Shown: piece after piece, positions 41,300 to 48,292 of the stretch
Layout of the letters: each line of letters begins with the position of its first letter
Numbering within the stretch: the first letter of the stretch is position 1
NCBI RefSeq assembly: GCF_029626175.1
Contig: NZ_JARUBM010000002.1
Span: 2,621,001 to 2,685,000, forward strand
Origin: Micromonospora sp. WMMD1082
Lineage (GTDB): Bacteria > Actinomycetota > Actinomycetes > Mycobacteriales > Micromonosporaceae
Reading direction: 5' to 3'
DNA length: 64,000 bases
Made by a program: the position numbers and the translations under genes
The notes under the pieces: model-generated
The model's input: only the letters and a program-made list of their open reading frames with translations
Databases searched by the model: none
Told to the model about the DNA's origin: nothing

Positions 41300-42052
41300 G
41301 TGACCCACGACCTCCCCATCCCCCGTCAGGACGACCGCTCCGACGGCACCAGCGTGGTCGAGTGGGGCACGGAGGACGAGTCGCCCGCGACCGGTCGGCT
41401 CCGCCGGACGTTCGGCGGTCTCGGCCGCGACCACCGGGTGCCGATGCTGCTGGCCGGGCTCGGCGTGGTGGCGGCGCTGGCCTCACTGCTGGGCGAATGG
41501 TCGACGTTCATCATCCCCAACGGCGGTCCCGATCCCGCCACCCCGCTCGAAGTGACCAACGGCGTGTCCGACATCGGGCTGGGCTCCGCCTACCTGATCG
41601 GGCTCCTCGCGCTGGGTGCCACGGTTGCCCTCGCGCTGCGCGGCACGGCCGCCGTTCGGGCCAACGCCCGGGTCGCCGGGCTGGCACTCGCCGCCGGCGT
41701 GCTCGCGCTGCTCGCGGCGACCGTCTCGTCGCTCGACGACACGCTGCGGCGGAACATGATCTACAACACGGAGCTGACCTTCGACATCGAGTACGGGCGC
41801 GGCCTGATCGTCGCCTTTGTCGCCGTCGGGCTGTTCGCCGCGGCGCTCGCCCGCGCCCCGCGCGGGTCCGCCGGTCCGCCCGCCGCCACCGACCTCGCCG
41901 GCGCGCCGGACGACGATCCGGCAGCCCCGGACGGATGGCGTCGTCGGTCCCGGAAGCGCCCCGACGGCGAGCCGCCGGACGGGGCACGGCCGCCGGCCGA
42001 CATCACCGTCACGCCGACGGTTCCCTTCGCCCGCGAGGCGCCACCCGACTGA
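41300..42052 (+). CDS. Membrane protein of unknown function
   Basis: 250 residues from GTG 41300, with GGAGAGG ending 9 nt upstream (GTG 41291 is closer but too tight). A charged N-terminal 45 residues, then four membrane helices: VPMLLAGLGVVAALASLL, GSAYLIGLLALGATVALAL, VAGLALAAGVLALLAATVS and GLIVAFVAVGLFAAALARA. Between helices one and two is an extracellular-type loop with EWSTFIIPNGGPDP. The C-terminal 60 residues are Pro/Asp/Arg-rich and disordered. No family recognised. Confidence 0.75.
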   Translation: MTHDLPIPRQDDRSDGTSVVEWGTEDESPATGRLRRTFGGLGRDHRVPMLLAGLGVVAALASLLGEWSTFIIPNGGPDPATPLEVTNGVSDIGLGSAYLIGLLALGATVALALRGTAAVRANARVAGLALAAGVLALLAATVSSLDDTLRRNMIYNTELTFDIEYGRGLIVAFVAVGLFAAALARAPRGSAGPPAATDLAGAPDDDPAAPDGWRRRSRKRPDGEPPDGARPPADITVTPTVPFAREAPPD

Positions 42053-42235
42053 CCCGCGTCGACGGCCGGGTGATCGGGCAGGCCATCTCGGGGGCGTCGC
42101 CCGTTGGCACCCGATTCGCCTGGAAGCCATGGTTGCGACCTGTTCTGCGGGGTACGGTTGCTGCCCGCCGTCACGCCGGTCGCCGATCGACGAGGCGAAC
42201 GGCTGGTCGCGACGGCGGCGGGCGAAGGAGGAACG

Positions 42236-43057
42236 ATGAACCGCCCGGGCCTGCCCAAGCTGATCGCCACCGACCTCGACGGGACGCTCGTCCGCAGCGA
42301 CGACACCGTCTCGGCCTACACCCACGAGGTCCTCGACCGGGTGCGCGCCGCCGGCATCCCGGTGGTCGGCGCCACCGGTCGCGGTCCCCGGCTGACCGAG
42401 CTGACCCGCAACGACATCCGCGCCGCGGACTTCCTCGTGCTGGCCGGCGGTGGCCGGGTGGTCGACCAGAGCGACCCCACCGGGCCGGTGGTGCTGCGTG
42501 ACGAACGTCTCTCCAGCGAGGTGCTAGCCGTCCTGCTGGCCGATCTGGAGGCCGCGGTCGGCCCGCTGACGATCATGGTCGAGGCGTCGGACGAGCACGA
42601 CGCCCCGCTCTGGGGCGACTATCACCCCGCCTGGCCCTACCAGGACGCGTTCGAGGTACGCACCCGCGACGAGTGCCTCGCCGGTGACGTGATCAAGGCG
42701 TTCGCGCGTACCGCCGATCACCACGTGGACGAGCTGCTGGCCGTCGCCCGACAGATCGTCCCGCCGCACCTGGCCACGCTCACCCAGGCCGGGCTGGGCT
42801 TCATCGAGATCTGCCCGCCCGGGGTGGACAAGGCGTCCGGGCTCAGCGTGATCGCACAGAGCCTCGGCGTGGACCCGGCCGACGTGCTGGTCTTCGGCGA
42901 CATGCCCAACGACCTGCCGATGTTCGAGTGGGCCGGCTGGGGCCGGGTGGCCGTGGCCAACGCCCACCCGAGCCTGCGCGCGGTCGCCGACGACGTGACC
43001 CTGCGCAACGACGACGACGGGGTGGCGGTCTATCTCGACCGGCTACTCTCCCGGTGA
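42236..43057 (+). CDS. HAD-superfamily Cof-type phosphatase, first of a tandem pair
   Basis: 273 residues from ATG 42236, with AAGGAGGAA ideally spaced. HAD motifs: motif I ATDLDGTLV (nucleophile Asp), motif II GATGRGPR, motif III lysine in GVDKASGL and motif IV FGDMPNDLPMF. A C2-type cap lies between. Such proteins dephosphorylate sugar phosphates or similar metabolites in the cytosol. It overlaps the next HAD gene by one base (TGATG) and is similar to it throughout, so the pair arose by duplication. Confidence 0.93.
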   Translation: MNRPGLPKLIATDLDGTLVRSDDTVSAYTHEVLDRVRAAGIPVVGATGRGPRLTELTRNDIRAADFLVLAGGGRVVDQSDPTGPVVLRDERLSSEVLAVLLADLEAAVGPLTIMVEASDEHDAPLWGDYHPAWPYQDAFEVRTRDECLAGDVIKAFARTADHHVDELLAVARQIVPPHLATLTQAGLGFIEICPPGVDKASGLSVIAQSLGVDPADVLVFGDMPNDLPMFEWAGWGRVAVANAHPSLRAVADDVTLRNDDDGVAVYLDRLLSR

Positions 43058-43869
43058 TGGATGGAACGCCACGCCTGATCGCCAGCGACATCGACGGCAC
43101 GCTGCTGCGCGACGACCGTACGCTCAGCGCCCGCACCTCCGCGGTGCTGGCCCGGATCTCCGCCCAGGGCACGCCGGTCGTGCTGGTCACCGGCCGGCCG
43201 ATCCGCTGGCTCCGGCTGGTGTACGACCAGTTGGCCGAGCCGCTGCCCGCGGTCTGCGCCAACGGCGCGGTGGTCTACGACCCGGTCACCGACGAGGTGC
43301 TGCGGGCCGACCCGCTGGCCCCGGAACTGCTCGCCGAGGTGGTCCGCCGGCTGCGGGCCGAGGTGCCCGGGGTGAGCCTGGCGGTCGAGGTGGTCGACGG
43401 CCGGCAGATGCGGCACGAGGCGCACTACCCGCTGCGCTGGGACGCCGACGACAAGGCGATCCGGGCCGTGGAGACCGCCGAGGAGCTGCTGTCGGCGCCG
43501 GCGGTGAAGGTGCTGGCGCGGGCCGGCGAGCAGGACCCGGACCGGTTCACCCAGTTGGTGGCCGCGGCCCTCGCCGGGCTGGCGGAGGCCACCCACTCCT
43601 CACACTCCGGCCTGGTGGAGATCTCGGCGGCCGGCGTGACGAAGGCCGCCGGGCTGGCATGGTACTGCCGCCGGATCGGGGTCACCGCGCCGGACGTGCT
43701 GGCCTTCGGCGACATGCCCAACGACGTGCCGATGCTCACCTGGGCGGGCCGGGCCGTGGCGGTGGCCAACGCGCACCCGGCCGTCCTGGCGATCGCTGAC
43801 GAGGTCGCCTCGGCGAACTCCTCGGACGGCGTGGCCGCGTACCTGGAGAAGGTTTTCGGGGCGGACTGA
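43057..43869 (+). CDS. HAD-superfamily Cof-type phosphatase, second of a tandem pair
   Basis: 270 residues from ATG 43057. Motif I ASDIDGTLLRDDRT, motif II VTGRPIRW, motif III GVTKAAGL with lysine, motif IV FGDMPNDVPMLTWAG. Same architecture as the upstream gene; the last 70 residues (from GD-MPND to the end) are especially alike. Translationally coupled by the one-base overlap. A hairpin terminator follows. Confidence 0.94.
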   Translation: MDGTPRLIASDIDGTLLRDDRTLSARTSAVLARISAQGTPVVLVTGRPIRWLRLVYDQLAEPLPAVCANGAVVYDPVTDEVLRADPLAPELLAEVVRRLRAEVPGVSLAVEVVDGRQMRHEAHYPLRWDADDKAIRAVETAEELLSAPAVKVLARAGEQDPDRFTQLVAAALAGLAEATHSSHSGLVEISAAGVTKAAGLAWYCRRIGVTAPDVLAFGDMPNDVPMLTWAGRAVAVANAHPAVLAIADEVASANSSDGVAAYLEKVFGAD

Positions 43870-43883
43870 GCCGGCGCCCGCCG

Positions 43884-43913
43884 GCGTGCGGTGCCAGCTC
43901 GGGCACCGCACGC
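43884..43913. terminator. Bidirectional terminator hairpin
   Basis: 12-bp stem GCGTGCGGTGCC / GGCACCGCACGC with a 6-nt loop between the convergent HAD and bpa genes. Confidence 0.75.
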
Positions 43914-43954
43914 TCAGCCGCGACGCGGCCGCCGGGGGACGGCCCTGCGGCGGG

Positions 43955-44560
43955 TCAGAGGTACTGGCCGGTGCTGTGCCCCTCGCCGCCGCCGGGCTGG
44001 CCCAGCCCGGGCATGCCCGGCAGCACCGCCCCGCCGGGCCCGCTGGGCAGCGCCTGCCGGCCGGAACGCATCTGCTCCAACTGCACCCGCGCGGCCATCT
44101 GCTGGGCGACCAGGGCCGCCTGGATGCCGTGGAAGAGCCCCTCCAGCCAGCCGACCAGCTGGGCGTGGGCGATGCGCAGCTCGCCCTCGCTGGGCGCCTG
44201 ATCCTCGTTGAACGGCAGCGAGAGCCGCTCCAACTCCTCGCGCAGCTCGGGGGCGAGCCCCTCCTTCAGCTCGACGATCGACCGCTGGTGGATCTCCCGC
44301 ATCCGGTGCCGGCTGGCGTCGTCCAGCGGGGCGGCCTTGACCTCCTCCAACAGCTGCTTGATCATGCTGCCGATCCGCATCACCTTGGCCGGCTGCTCGA
44401 CCAGGCGCGACGGATCGTCGTCGGGCCCGTCGTCGGTCTGCACCGTGCCGACGGGCCGGCCGTCCGGCCCGACCACCACCACGGTTCCGGAGTGCCCGGT
44501 GCCGTCCCGGGCGGGCTCGTCGTTCTGTCCAGCGGAGTGCGGTTCGGTCATGCCATCCAT
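43955..44560 (-). CDS. bpa: Bacterial proteasome activator Bpa (PafE)
   Basis: 201 residues. Disordered head, then a helical domain: EQPAKVMRIGSMIKQLLEEVKAAPLD, RHRMREIHQRSIVELKEGLAPELREELERLSLPF and IAHAQLVGWLEGLFHGIQAALVAQQMAARVQLEQM, as in the DUF2587/Bpa family. The protein ends in GHSTGQYL; the final Q-Y-L is the HbYX docking motif that opens the 20S proteasome gate. Bpa forms a dodecameric ring and feeds unfolded or HspR-type substrates to the proteasome without ATP. The ATG at 44551 is an alternative start nine bases in. Proteasome core genes are not in the window. Confidence 0.95.
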   Translation of the reverse strand: MDGMTEPHSAGQNDEPARDGTGHSGTVVVVGPDGRPVGTVQTDDGPDDDPSRLVEQPAKVMRIGSMIKQLLEEVKAAPLDDASRHRMREIHQRSIVELKEGLAPELREELERLSLPFNEDQAPSEGELRIAHAQLVGWLEGLFHGIQAALVAQQMAARVQLEQMRSGRQALPSGPGGAVLPGMPGLGQPGGGEGHSTGQYL

Positions 44561-44651
44561 CTTTACCCAGTGGCCGCCACCGCCGCCCGCCGGCCCGCTG
44601 GTCCCACCCTCGGGCGGGGTGTCCGCATCCCCGGGCCGCGGTGAACCGCGC

Positions 44652-44657
44652 TACCGT
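44652..44657 (+). promoter_or_regulatory. -10-like hexamer TACCGT
   Basis: 6 nt before the ATG of the alpha/beta hydrolase. Confidence 0.5.
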
Positions 44658-44663
44658 CGCCCG

Positions 44664-45461
44664 ATGCCCTCCGATCCCCGGGCGGTGCTCACCCGCCCCG
44701 CGCCCGAGCCGGACGTGACCGTCGCCTACGGCGAGCACCCGGACCAGATCGCCGACCTGCGCCGGCCGGTCGGCTCCGGGCCGCCCCGACCGCTGGTGGT
44801 CGTGGTGCACGGGGGTTTCTGGCGCGCGGAGTACGACCGACGGCACACCGGCCCGCTGGCAGCCGCGCTGGCCGCGCTCGGGCACCCGGTCGCCCAGTTG
44901 GAGTACCGGCGGACCGGACAACCCGGCGGTGGTTGGCCCCATACCCTGACCGACGTGTTGGCCGGCGTGTCCGCGCTGCCGGGGTTGGCCGGCGCCGCGC
45001 TCCCCGGACGGATCGCGCCGGCACCGCCGATCCTGATCGGCCACTCGGCGGGCGGGCACCTCGCGCTGTACGCGGCGGCCCACGCGCCCGGCGTCGTCGG
45101 CGGGGTGCTGGCCCTCGCGCCGGTCGCGGACCTGACCGAGGCGTACCGGCTGGATCTGGACGCCGGTGCGGTGGCCGCGCTGCTCGGCGGCGGACCGGCC
45201 GACGTACCCGAGCGGTACGCCACCGCCGATCCACGGTCACTGGTACCCCTACGACAACGCACCGTAGTGATTCACGGCACGCTGGATCAGCACGTACCGG
45301 TCGGCATCTCCCGGGCCTATGTGGCGGCCGGACGGGCCGCAGGCGCCGATGTCCGGCTAGTTGAGCTGCCAGAATGCGAGCATTTCGGGCTCATCGACCC
45401 CGAGTCAGCGGCCTGGCCGGAGATAACCGGCGCGTTGCGGTCTCTGCACGAAGATCACTAG
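44664..45461 (+). CDS. Alpha/beta hydrolase, kynurenine-formamidase-like
   Basis: 265 residues from ATG 44664. Oxyanion motif HGGFWRAEYDRRH, nucleophile elbow IGHSAGGHLALYAAAH, catalytic Asp in VIHGTLDQHVPV and His in LPECEHFGLIDP. The HGGxW box and the overall order resemble kynurenine formamidases and related small esterases. No tryptophan-degradation genes adjoin, so the substrate is open. Confidence 0.87.
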   Translation: MPSDPRAVLTRPAPEPDVTVAYGEHPDQIADLRRPVGSGPPRPLVVVVHGGFWRAEYDRRHTGPLAAALAALGHPVAQLEYRRTGQPGGGWPHTLTDVLAGVSALPGLAGAALPGRIAPAPPILIGHSAGGHLALYAAAHAPGVVGGVLALAPVADLTEAYRLDLDAGAVAALLGGGPADVPERYATADPRSLVPLRQRTVVIHGTLDQHVPVGISRAYVAAGRAAGADVRLVELPECEHFGLIDPESAAWPEITGALRSLHEDH

Positions 45462-45519
45462 CCATTGACGCAGCGTCGCCGAGCAGGTAGAACGCCGGAG
45501 GGGCGGGGATCCCGCCCGG

Positions 45520-45532
45520 CAACATATTGTTG
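45520..45532 (+). promoter_or_regulatory. Palindrome CAACATATTGTTG upstream of the binding protein gene
   Basis: Perfect 5-bp arms around TAT, overlapping a TATTGT -10 candidate and lying 11 bases before the GTG start. A second small stem GGGCGGG / CCCGCCC (45501-45517) precedes it. Candidate operator or leader hairpin. Confidence 0.35.
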
Positions 45533-45543
45533 AAGGGAACCCG

Positions 45544-46746
45544 GTGTCGCAGATGAACCGCAGGCGGGCACTCCAACTGCTGGCCGCACTCGGTACGGGC
45601 GGACTCGTCGCTGGGTGCGGCTCCGACGATGGCGAGCAGGAACCGACCAGCACACCGAGTCCGATCAAGATCGGGCTCATCGCGCCACAGTCCGGTGCGG
45701 GCAAGGCCATCGGTGACGAGTTGGCCAACGGATTCGACCTCTACCTGGACCTCAACGAGCGACGCCTCGGCGGCCACCCCGTCGACCTGCTCACGGCCGA
45801 CGAGGGCGACAACGTCAAGTCCGGCCAGGCCGCCGTCGACGGATTGCTCAAGCAGGGCGTGCTCGCCATGACCGGGGTCGCCAGTTCGTCGGTCATGTTC
45901 GGTATCCGGGACGTCGTCGAACAGGCCCGCGTCCCGCTGATCGGTTCCAACGCCTCCCCGTCGAGCCTGCAGAGCGTCGTCTACATCTGGCGTACGTCGT
46001 ACGTGCTCGACGAGGCGGGCCGGGCGCTCGGCCGCTACCTGAAGGACGAACTCGGTCCCGCCGACCGGGTCGCGACGATCCTGCCGGAAGGGATCGTCGG
46101 CGTCGAGGACGTGCTGGCCGGCTTCCGGCAGGAGTTCGGCGAGTCCGACCCGCGCATCGCCAGCCAGGTGGTCTGGACCTCCGGCAGCAGCAACCCCGGC
46201 AAGACCGCCTACGTCTCCGACATCAACCGGGCGCTGGCCAACAACCCCGCGGTCGTCTTCTGCTTCTACTCCGGTCCGGCGGCGGCGGAGTTCATCATGC
46301 AGCTGCGCGACGCCGGTTTCCGGGGCAGGATCTACGCCCCCGGCTTCCTCACCGAGGGCACGGTGCTGGAGAGCATCAGGCCGGCCAACGACGCGCTCGG
46401 CATCCGGACGGCGTTGAACTACTCGGCCGACCTCAACAACGCGGCCAACCGCCGGTTCGCCTCGGCGTACCGCAAGAAGCACAACCTCTCGCCGACCACG
46501 TACGCGATGGCCTCCTACGACGCGGCCAAGGTGCTCGACCAGGCGATCCGCCTCGCCGGCCCCGCACCCACCCCGCAGCAGGTCAACCTCGCGCTGGGCC
46601 GGATCGGGCAGATCGACAGCCCGCGCGGCGCGTGGCAGTTCAACCAGCCGCGCACCCCCCAGCAGAAGTGGTACCTGCGCGAGGTGCAGCGCGACGGTCA
46701 GGTGCTGTCGAACGTGCTGGTCAACGAACTGGCGACGCTCGGCTGA
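45544..46746 (+). CDS. ABC-type branched-chain amino acid/amide substrate-binding lipoprotein
   Basis: 400 residues. The N-terminus MNRRRALQLLAALGTGGLVAGC has a twin-arginine-like start and a lipobox, so a Tat-exported lipoprotein is likely. The mature part follows the LivK/Peripla_BP_6 fold: IKIGLIAPQSGAGKAIGDELANGFDLYLDLNERR, ADEGDNVKSGQAAVDGLLKQGVLAMTGVASS, VPLIGSNASP and YAMASYDAAKVLDQAIRLAG. It should bind an amino acid or amide outside the membrane. Start GTG 45544 or ATG 45553. No permease or ATPase gene is next to it, so it is an orphan receptor in this window. A strong terminator follows. Confidence 0.92.
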   Translation: MSQMNRRRALQLLAALGTGGLVAGCGSDDGEQEPTSTPSPIKIGLIAPQSGAGKAIGDELANGFDLYLDLNERRLGGHPVDLLTADEGDNVKSGQAAVDGLLKQGVLAMTGVASSSVMFGIRDVVEQARVPLIGSNASPSSLQSVVYIWRTSYVLDEAGRALGRYLKDELGPADRVATILPEGIVGVEDVLAGFRQEFGESDPRIASQVVWTSGSSNPGKTAYVSDINRALANNPAVVFCFYSGPAAAEFIMQLRDAGFRGRIYAPGFLTEGTVLESIRPANDALGIRTALNYSADLNNAANRRFASAYRKKHNLSPTTYAMASYDAAKVLDQAIRLAGPAPTPQQVNLALGRIGQIDSPRGAWQFNQPRTPQQKWYLREVQRDGQVLSNVLVNELATLG

Positions 46747-46755
46747 GTCGATGCG

Positions 46756-46791
46756 CGAAGGGCCGGCCTCCGAGTGGAGGCCGGCCCTTCG
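46756..46791. terminator. Strong bidirectional terminator
   Basis: Perfect 16-bp stem CGAAGGGCCGGCCTCC / GGAGGCCGGCCCTTCG with loop GAGT, between convergent genes. Confidence 0.88.
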
Positions 46792-46801
46792 TCGTCGAAG
46801 C

Positions 46802-47626
46802 TCAGTGCCGCAGCTCCGCGATGCAGCACTTCACGCTGCCGCCGCCCTTCTTGAGTTCGGCCAGTTCCACGGGCAGGGGCGTGTAGCCGGCCGCCTTGAG
46901 CCGGCCGGCGAGCCGGGTCGCCTCGCTGTTGAGCACCACGTTGGCGCCGTCGCTGACCAGGTTCAGCCCGAAGGCGAGGGCGTCCTCGTCGTCCGCGAGC
47001 ACCGCGTCGGGGAAGAGCTGGGCGAGCACCCGCTGACTGGCCGCCGAGAAGGCCCCGGGGTAGTAGACGACGTTGCCGTCGTCGATCGAGGCGAGCGCCA
47101 CGTCCAGGTGGTAGAAGCGCGGGTCGACCAGCCGCAGCGAGACCACCGGACGGCAGAGCGCCTCCTGCGCCTCGGCATGCGCCGGCAGCTCCGTACGGAA
47201 GCCGTGCCCGGCCAGGATGAGTCCCCCGTGCGCCTCCGGCAGGTACGCGAAGTCGCCCTCGCCCTCGTTGGTCTCGTTCGGCGCGATGAACCGCCAGCCC
47301 CGCGACTCGTAGAAGGCCCGGTGCGCGGCCGCCTCGGCGGCCCGCTGCTGGTGCTTGAACCGCGCCCCGTAGACCGTCCCGTCCACCACGAAGGCACCGT
47401 TGGCGGCGTAGACCATGTCGGGCAGGCCGGGCTCGGGGGCCAGCAGGTGTACCTCATGGCCGAGACCGAGCAGGGTCTCCCGCAGGCGGTCCCACTGCTT
47501 GACCGCCAGCGCCGCGTCGACCGGGGCGGTCACGTCCATCCACGGGTTGATCGCGTACTCGACCGCGAAGTGCTCGGGCGAGCACATGAGATATGTCCGC
47601 TTTCGCGACACTCGCTGCTGGTTCAC
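46802..47626 (-). CDS. Dimethylarginine dimethylaminohydrolase family (dimethylargininase)
   Basis: 274 residues from GTG 47626, chosen because TACCCT lies 8 nt upstream; a longer frame would overlap the divergent regulator. Pentein fold motifs: YLMCSPEHFAVEYAINPWM, PGLPDMVYAANGAFV, NEGEGDFAYL, FYHLDVALASID and the catalytic cysteine near the C-terminus in GGGSVKCCIAELRH (Cys267/268). It hydrolyses methylarginines to citrulline and an amine; some relatives act on arginine. It is divergent from an Lrp regulator that probably controls it. In many actinomycetes rocD is adjacent, but not here. Confidence 0.92.
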   Translation of the reverse strand: MNQQRVSRKRTYLMCSPEHFAVEYAINPWMDVTAPVDAALAVKQWDRLRETLLGLGHEVHLLAPEPGLPDMVYAANGAFVVDGTVYGARFKHQQRAAEAAAHRAFYESRGWRFIAPNETNEGEGDFAYLPEAHGGLILAGHGFRTELPAHAEAQEALCRPVVSLRLVDPRFYHLDVALASIDDGNVVYYPGAFSAASQRVLAQLFPDAVLADDEDALAFGLNLVSDGANVVLNSEATRLAGRLKAAGYTPLPVELAELKKGGGSVKCCIAELRH

Positions 47627-47634
47627 GGTGACCA

Positions 47635-47640
47635 AGGGTA
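47635..47640 (-). promoter_or_regulatory. -10-like hexamer TACCCT
   Basis: Minus strand, 8 nt before the GTG of the dimethylargininase; the shared 68-base divergent region should also hold the Lrp operator. Confidence 0.4.
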
Positions 47641-47694
47641 GGTAGGGTAGAACTTTGGTAACAGCCGAAAACATTGCTTCTCTCAGGCGGAACA

Positions 47695-48153
47695 TTGCAG
47701 ATCGACGCCGTTGACCAGCGAATCATTGCTTTGCTCGTGGCTGACGCCCGCGCCTCGTACGCGGACATCGGCACCCGGGTGTCGCTCTCCGCTCCGGCGG
47801 TCAAGCGGCGGGTCGACCGGCTGCGGGCGACCGGGGTGATCCGGGGATTCACGGCCATCGTCGACCCGGCGTCGGTCGGGTGGACCACCGAGGCCTTCGT
47901 GGAGCTGTTCTGCGCCGGCCGGACCACCCCGGCCCAGATCGGTGCCGCGGTGCGGCGCCACCCCGAGGTAGTCGGCGCGTACACCGTCTCCGGCGAGGCC
48001 GACGCGCTGGTGCACCTGCGCGCCGCCGACATCGCCCACCTGGAGGAGGCGTTGGAGCGGCTGCGGGCCGAGACGTTCGTGACCTCCAGCCGCAGCACGA
48101 TCGTGCTCTCCCGGCTGGCCGAGTCCCCCGGCGTCGGCCCCTCCACCGGCTGA
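47695..48153 (+). CDS. Lrp/AsnC-family transcriptional regulator
   Basis: 152 residues from TTG 47695 (AGGCGG 6 nt upstream); TTG 47674 would add seven residues. The N-terminal helix-turn-helix is IDAVDQRIIALLVADARASYADIGTRVSLSAPAVKRRVDRLRATGVIRGFTAIVDP; the RAM/AsnC ligand domain follows with VEAFVELFC-type strand, VVGAYTVSGEADALVHLRAADIAHLEEAL. Likely senses an amino acid, probably arginine-related given the divergent dimethylargininase gene. Confidence 0.93.
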   Translation: MQIDAVDQRIIALLVADARASYADIGTRVSLSAPAVKRRVDRLRATGVIRGFTAIVDPASVGWTTEAFVELFCAGRTTPAQIGAAVRRHPEVVGAYTVSGEADALVHLRAADIAHLEEALERLRAETFVTSSRSTIVLSRLAESPGVGPSTG

Positions 48154-48183
48154 GCCCCGGCCCACGGCTGCGACCTGGCTCCG

Positions 48184-48225
48184 CGCGGCACGACCGGGGC
48201 GGTGCGCGGCACGACCGGGGCGGTG
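48184..48225 (+). repeat. 21-bp perfect tandem duplication
   Basis: Two adjacent copies of CGCGGCACGACCGGGGCGGTG in the 140-base gap upstream of the beta-propeller gene. It could duplicate a promoter or operator element. Confidence 0.85.
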
Positions 48226-48292
48226 CGAGCCGCGCGGCGAGACCGTAGCCGGGGCGGGGAACCGGCGCCGGGATCGCCGCGTCGAAGCGGCC

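Noticed and set aside
47627..47695. Longer dimethylargininase overlapping the Lrp start
   Set aside because: The extra residues do not resemble the family, and a promoter-like hexamer supports GTG 47626.
48184..48225. CRISPR-like repeat
   Set aside because: Only two units with no spacer.
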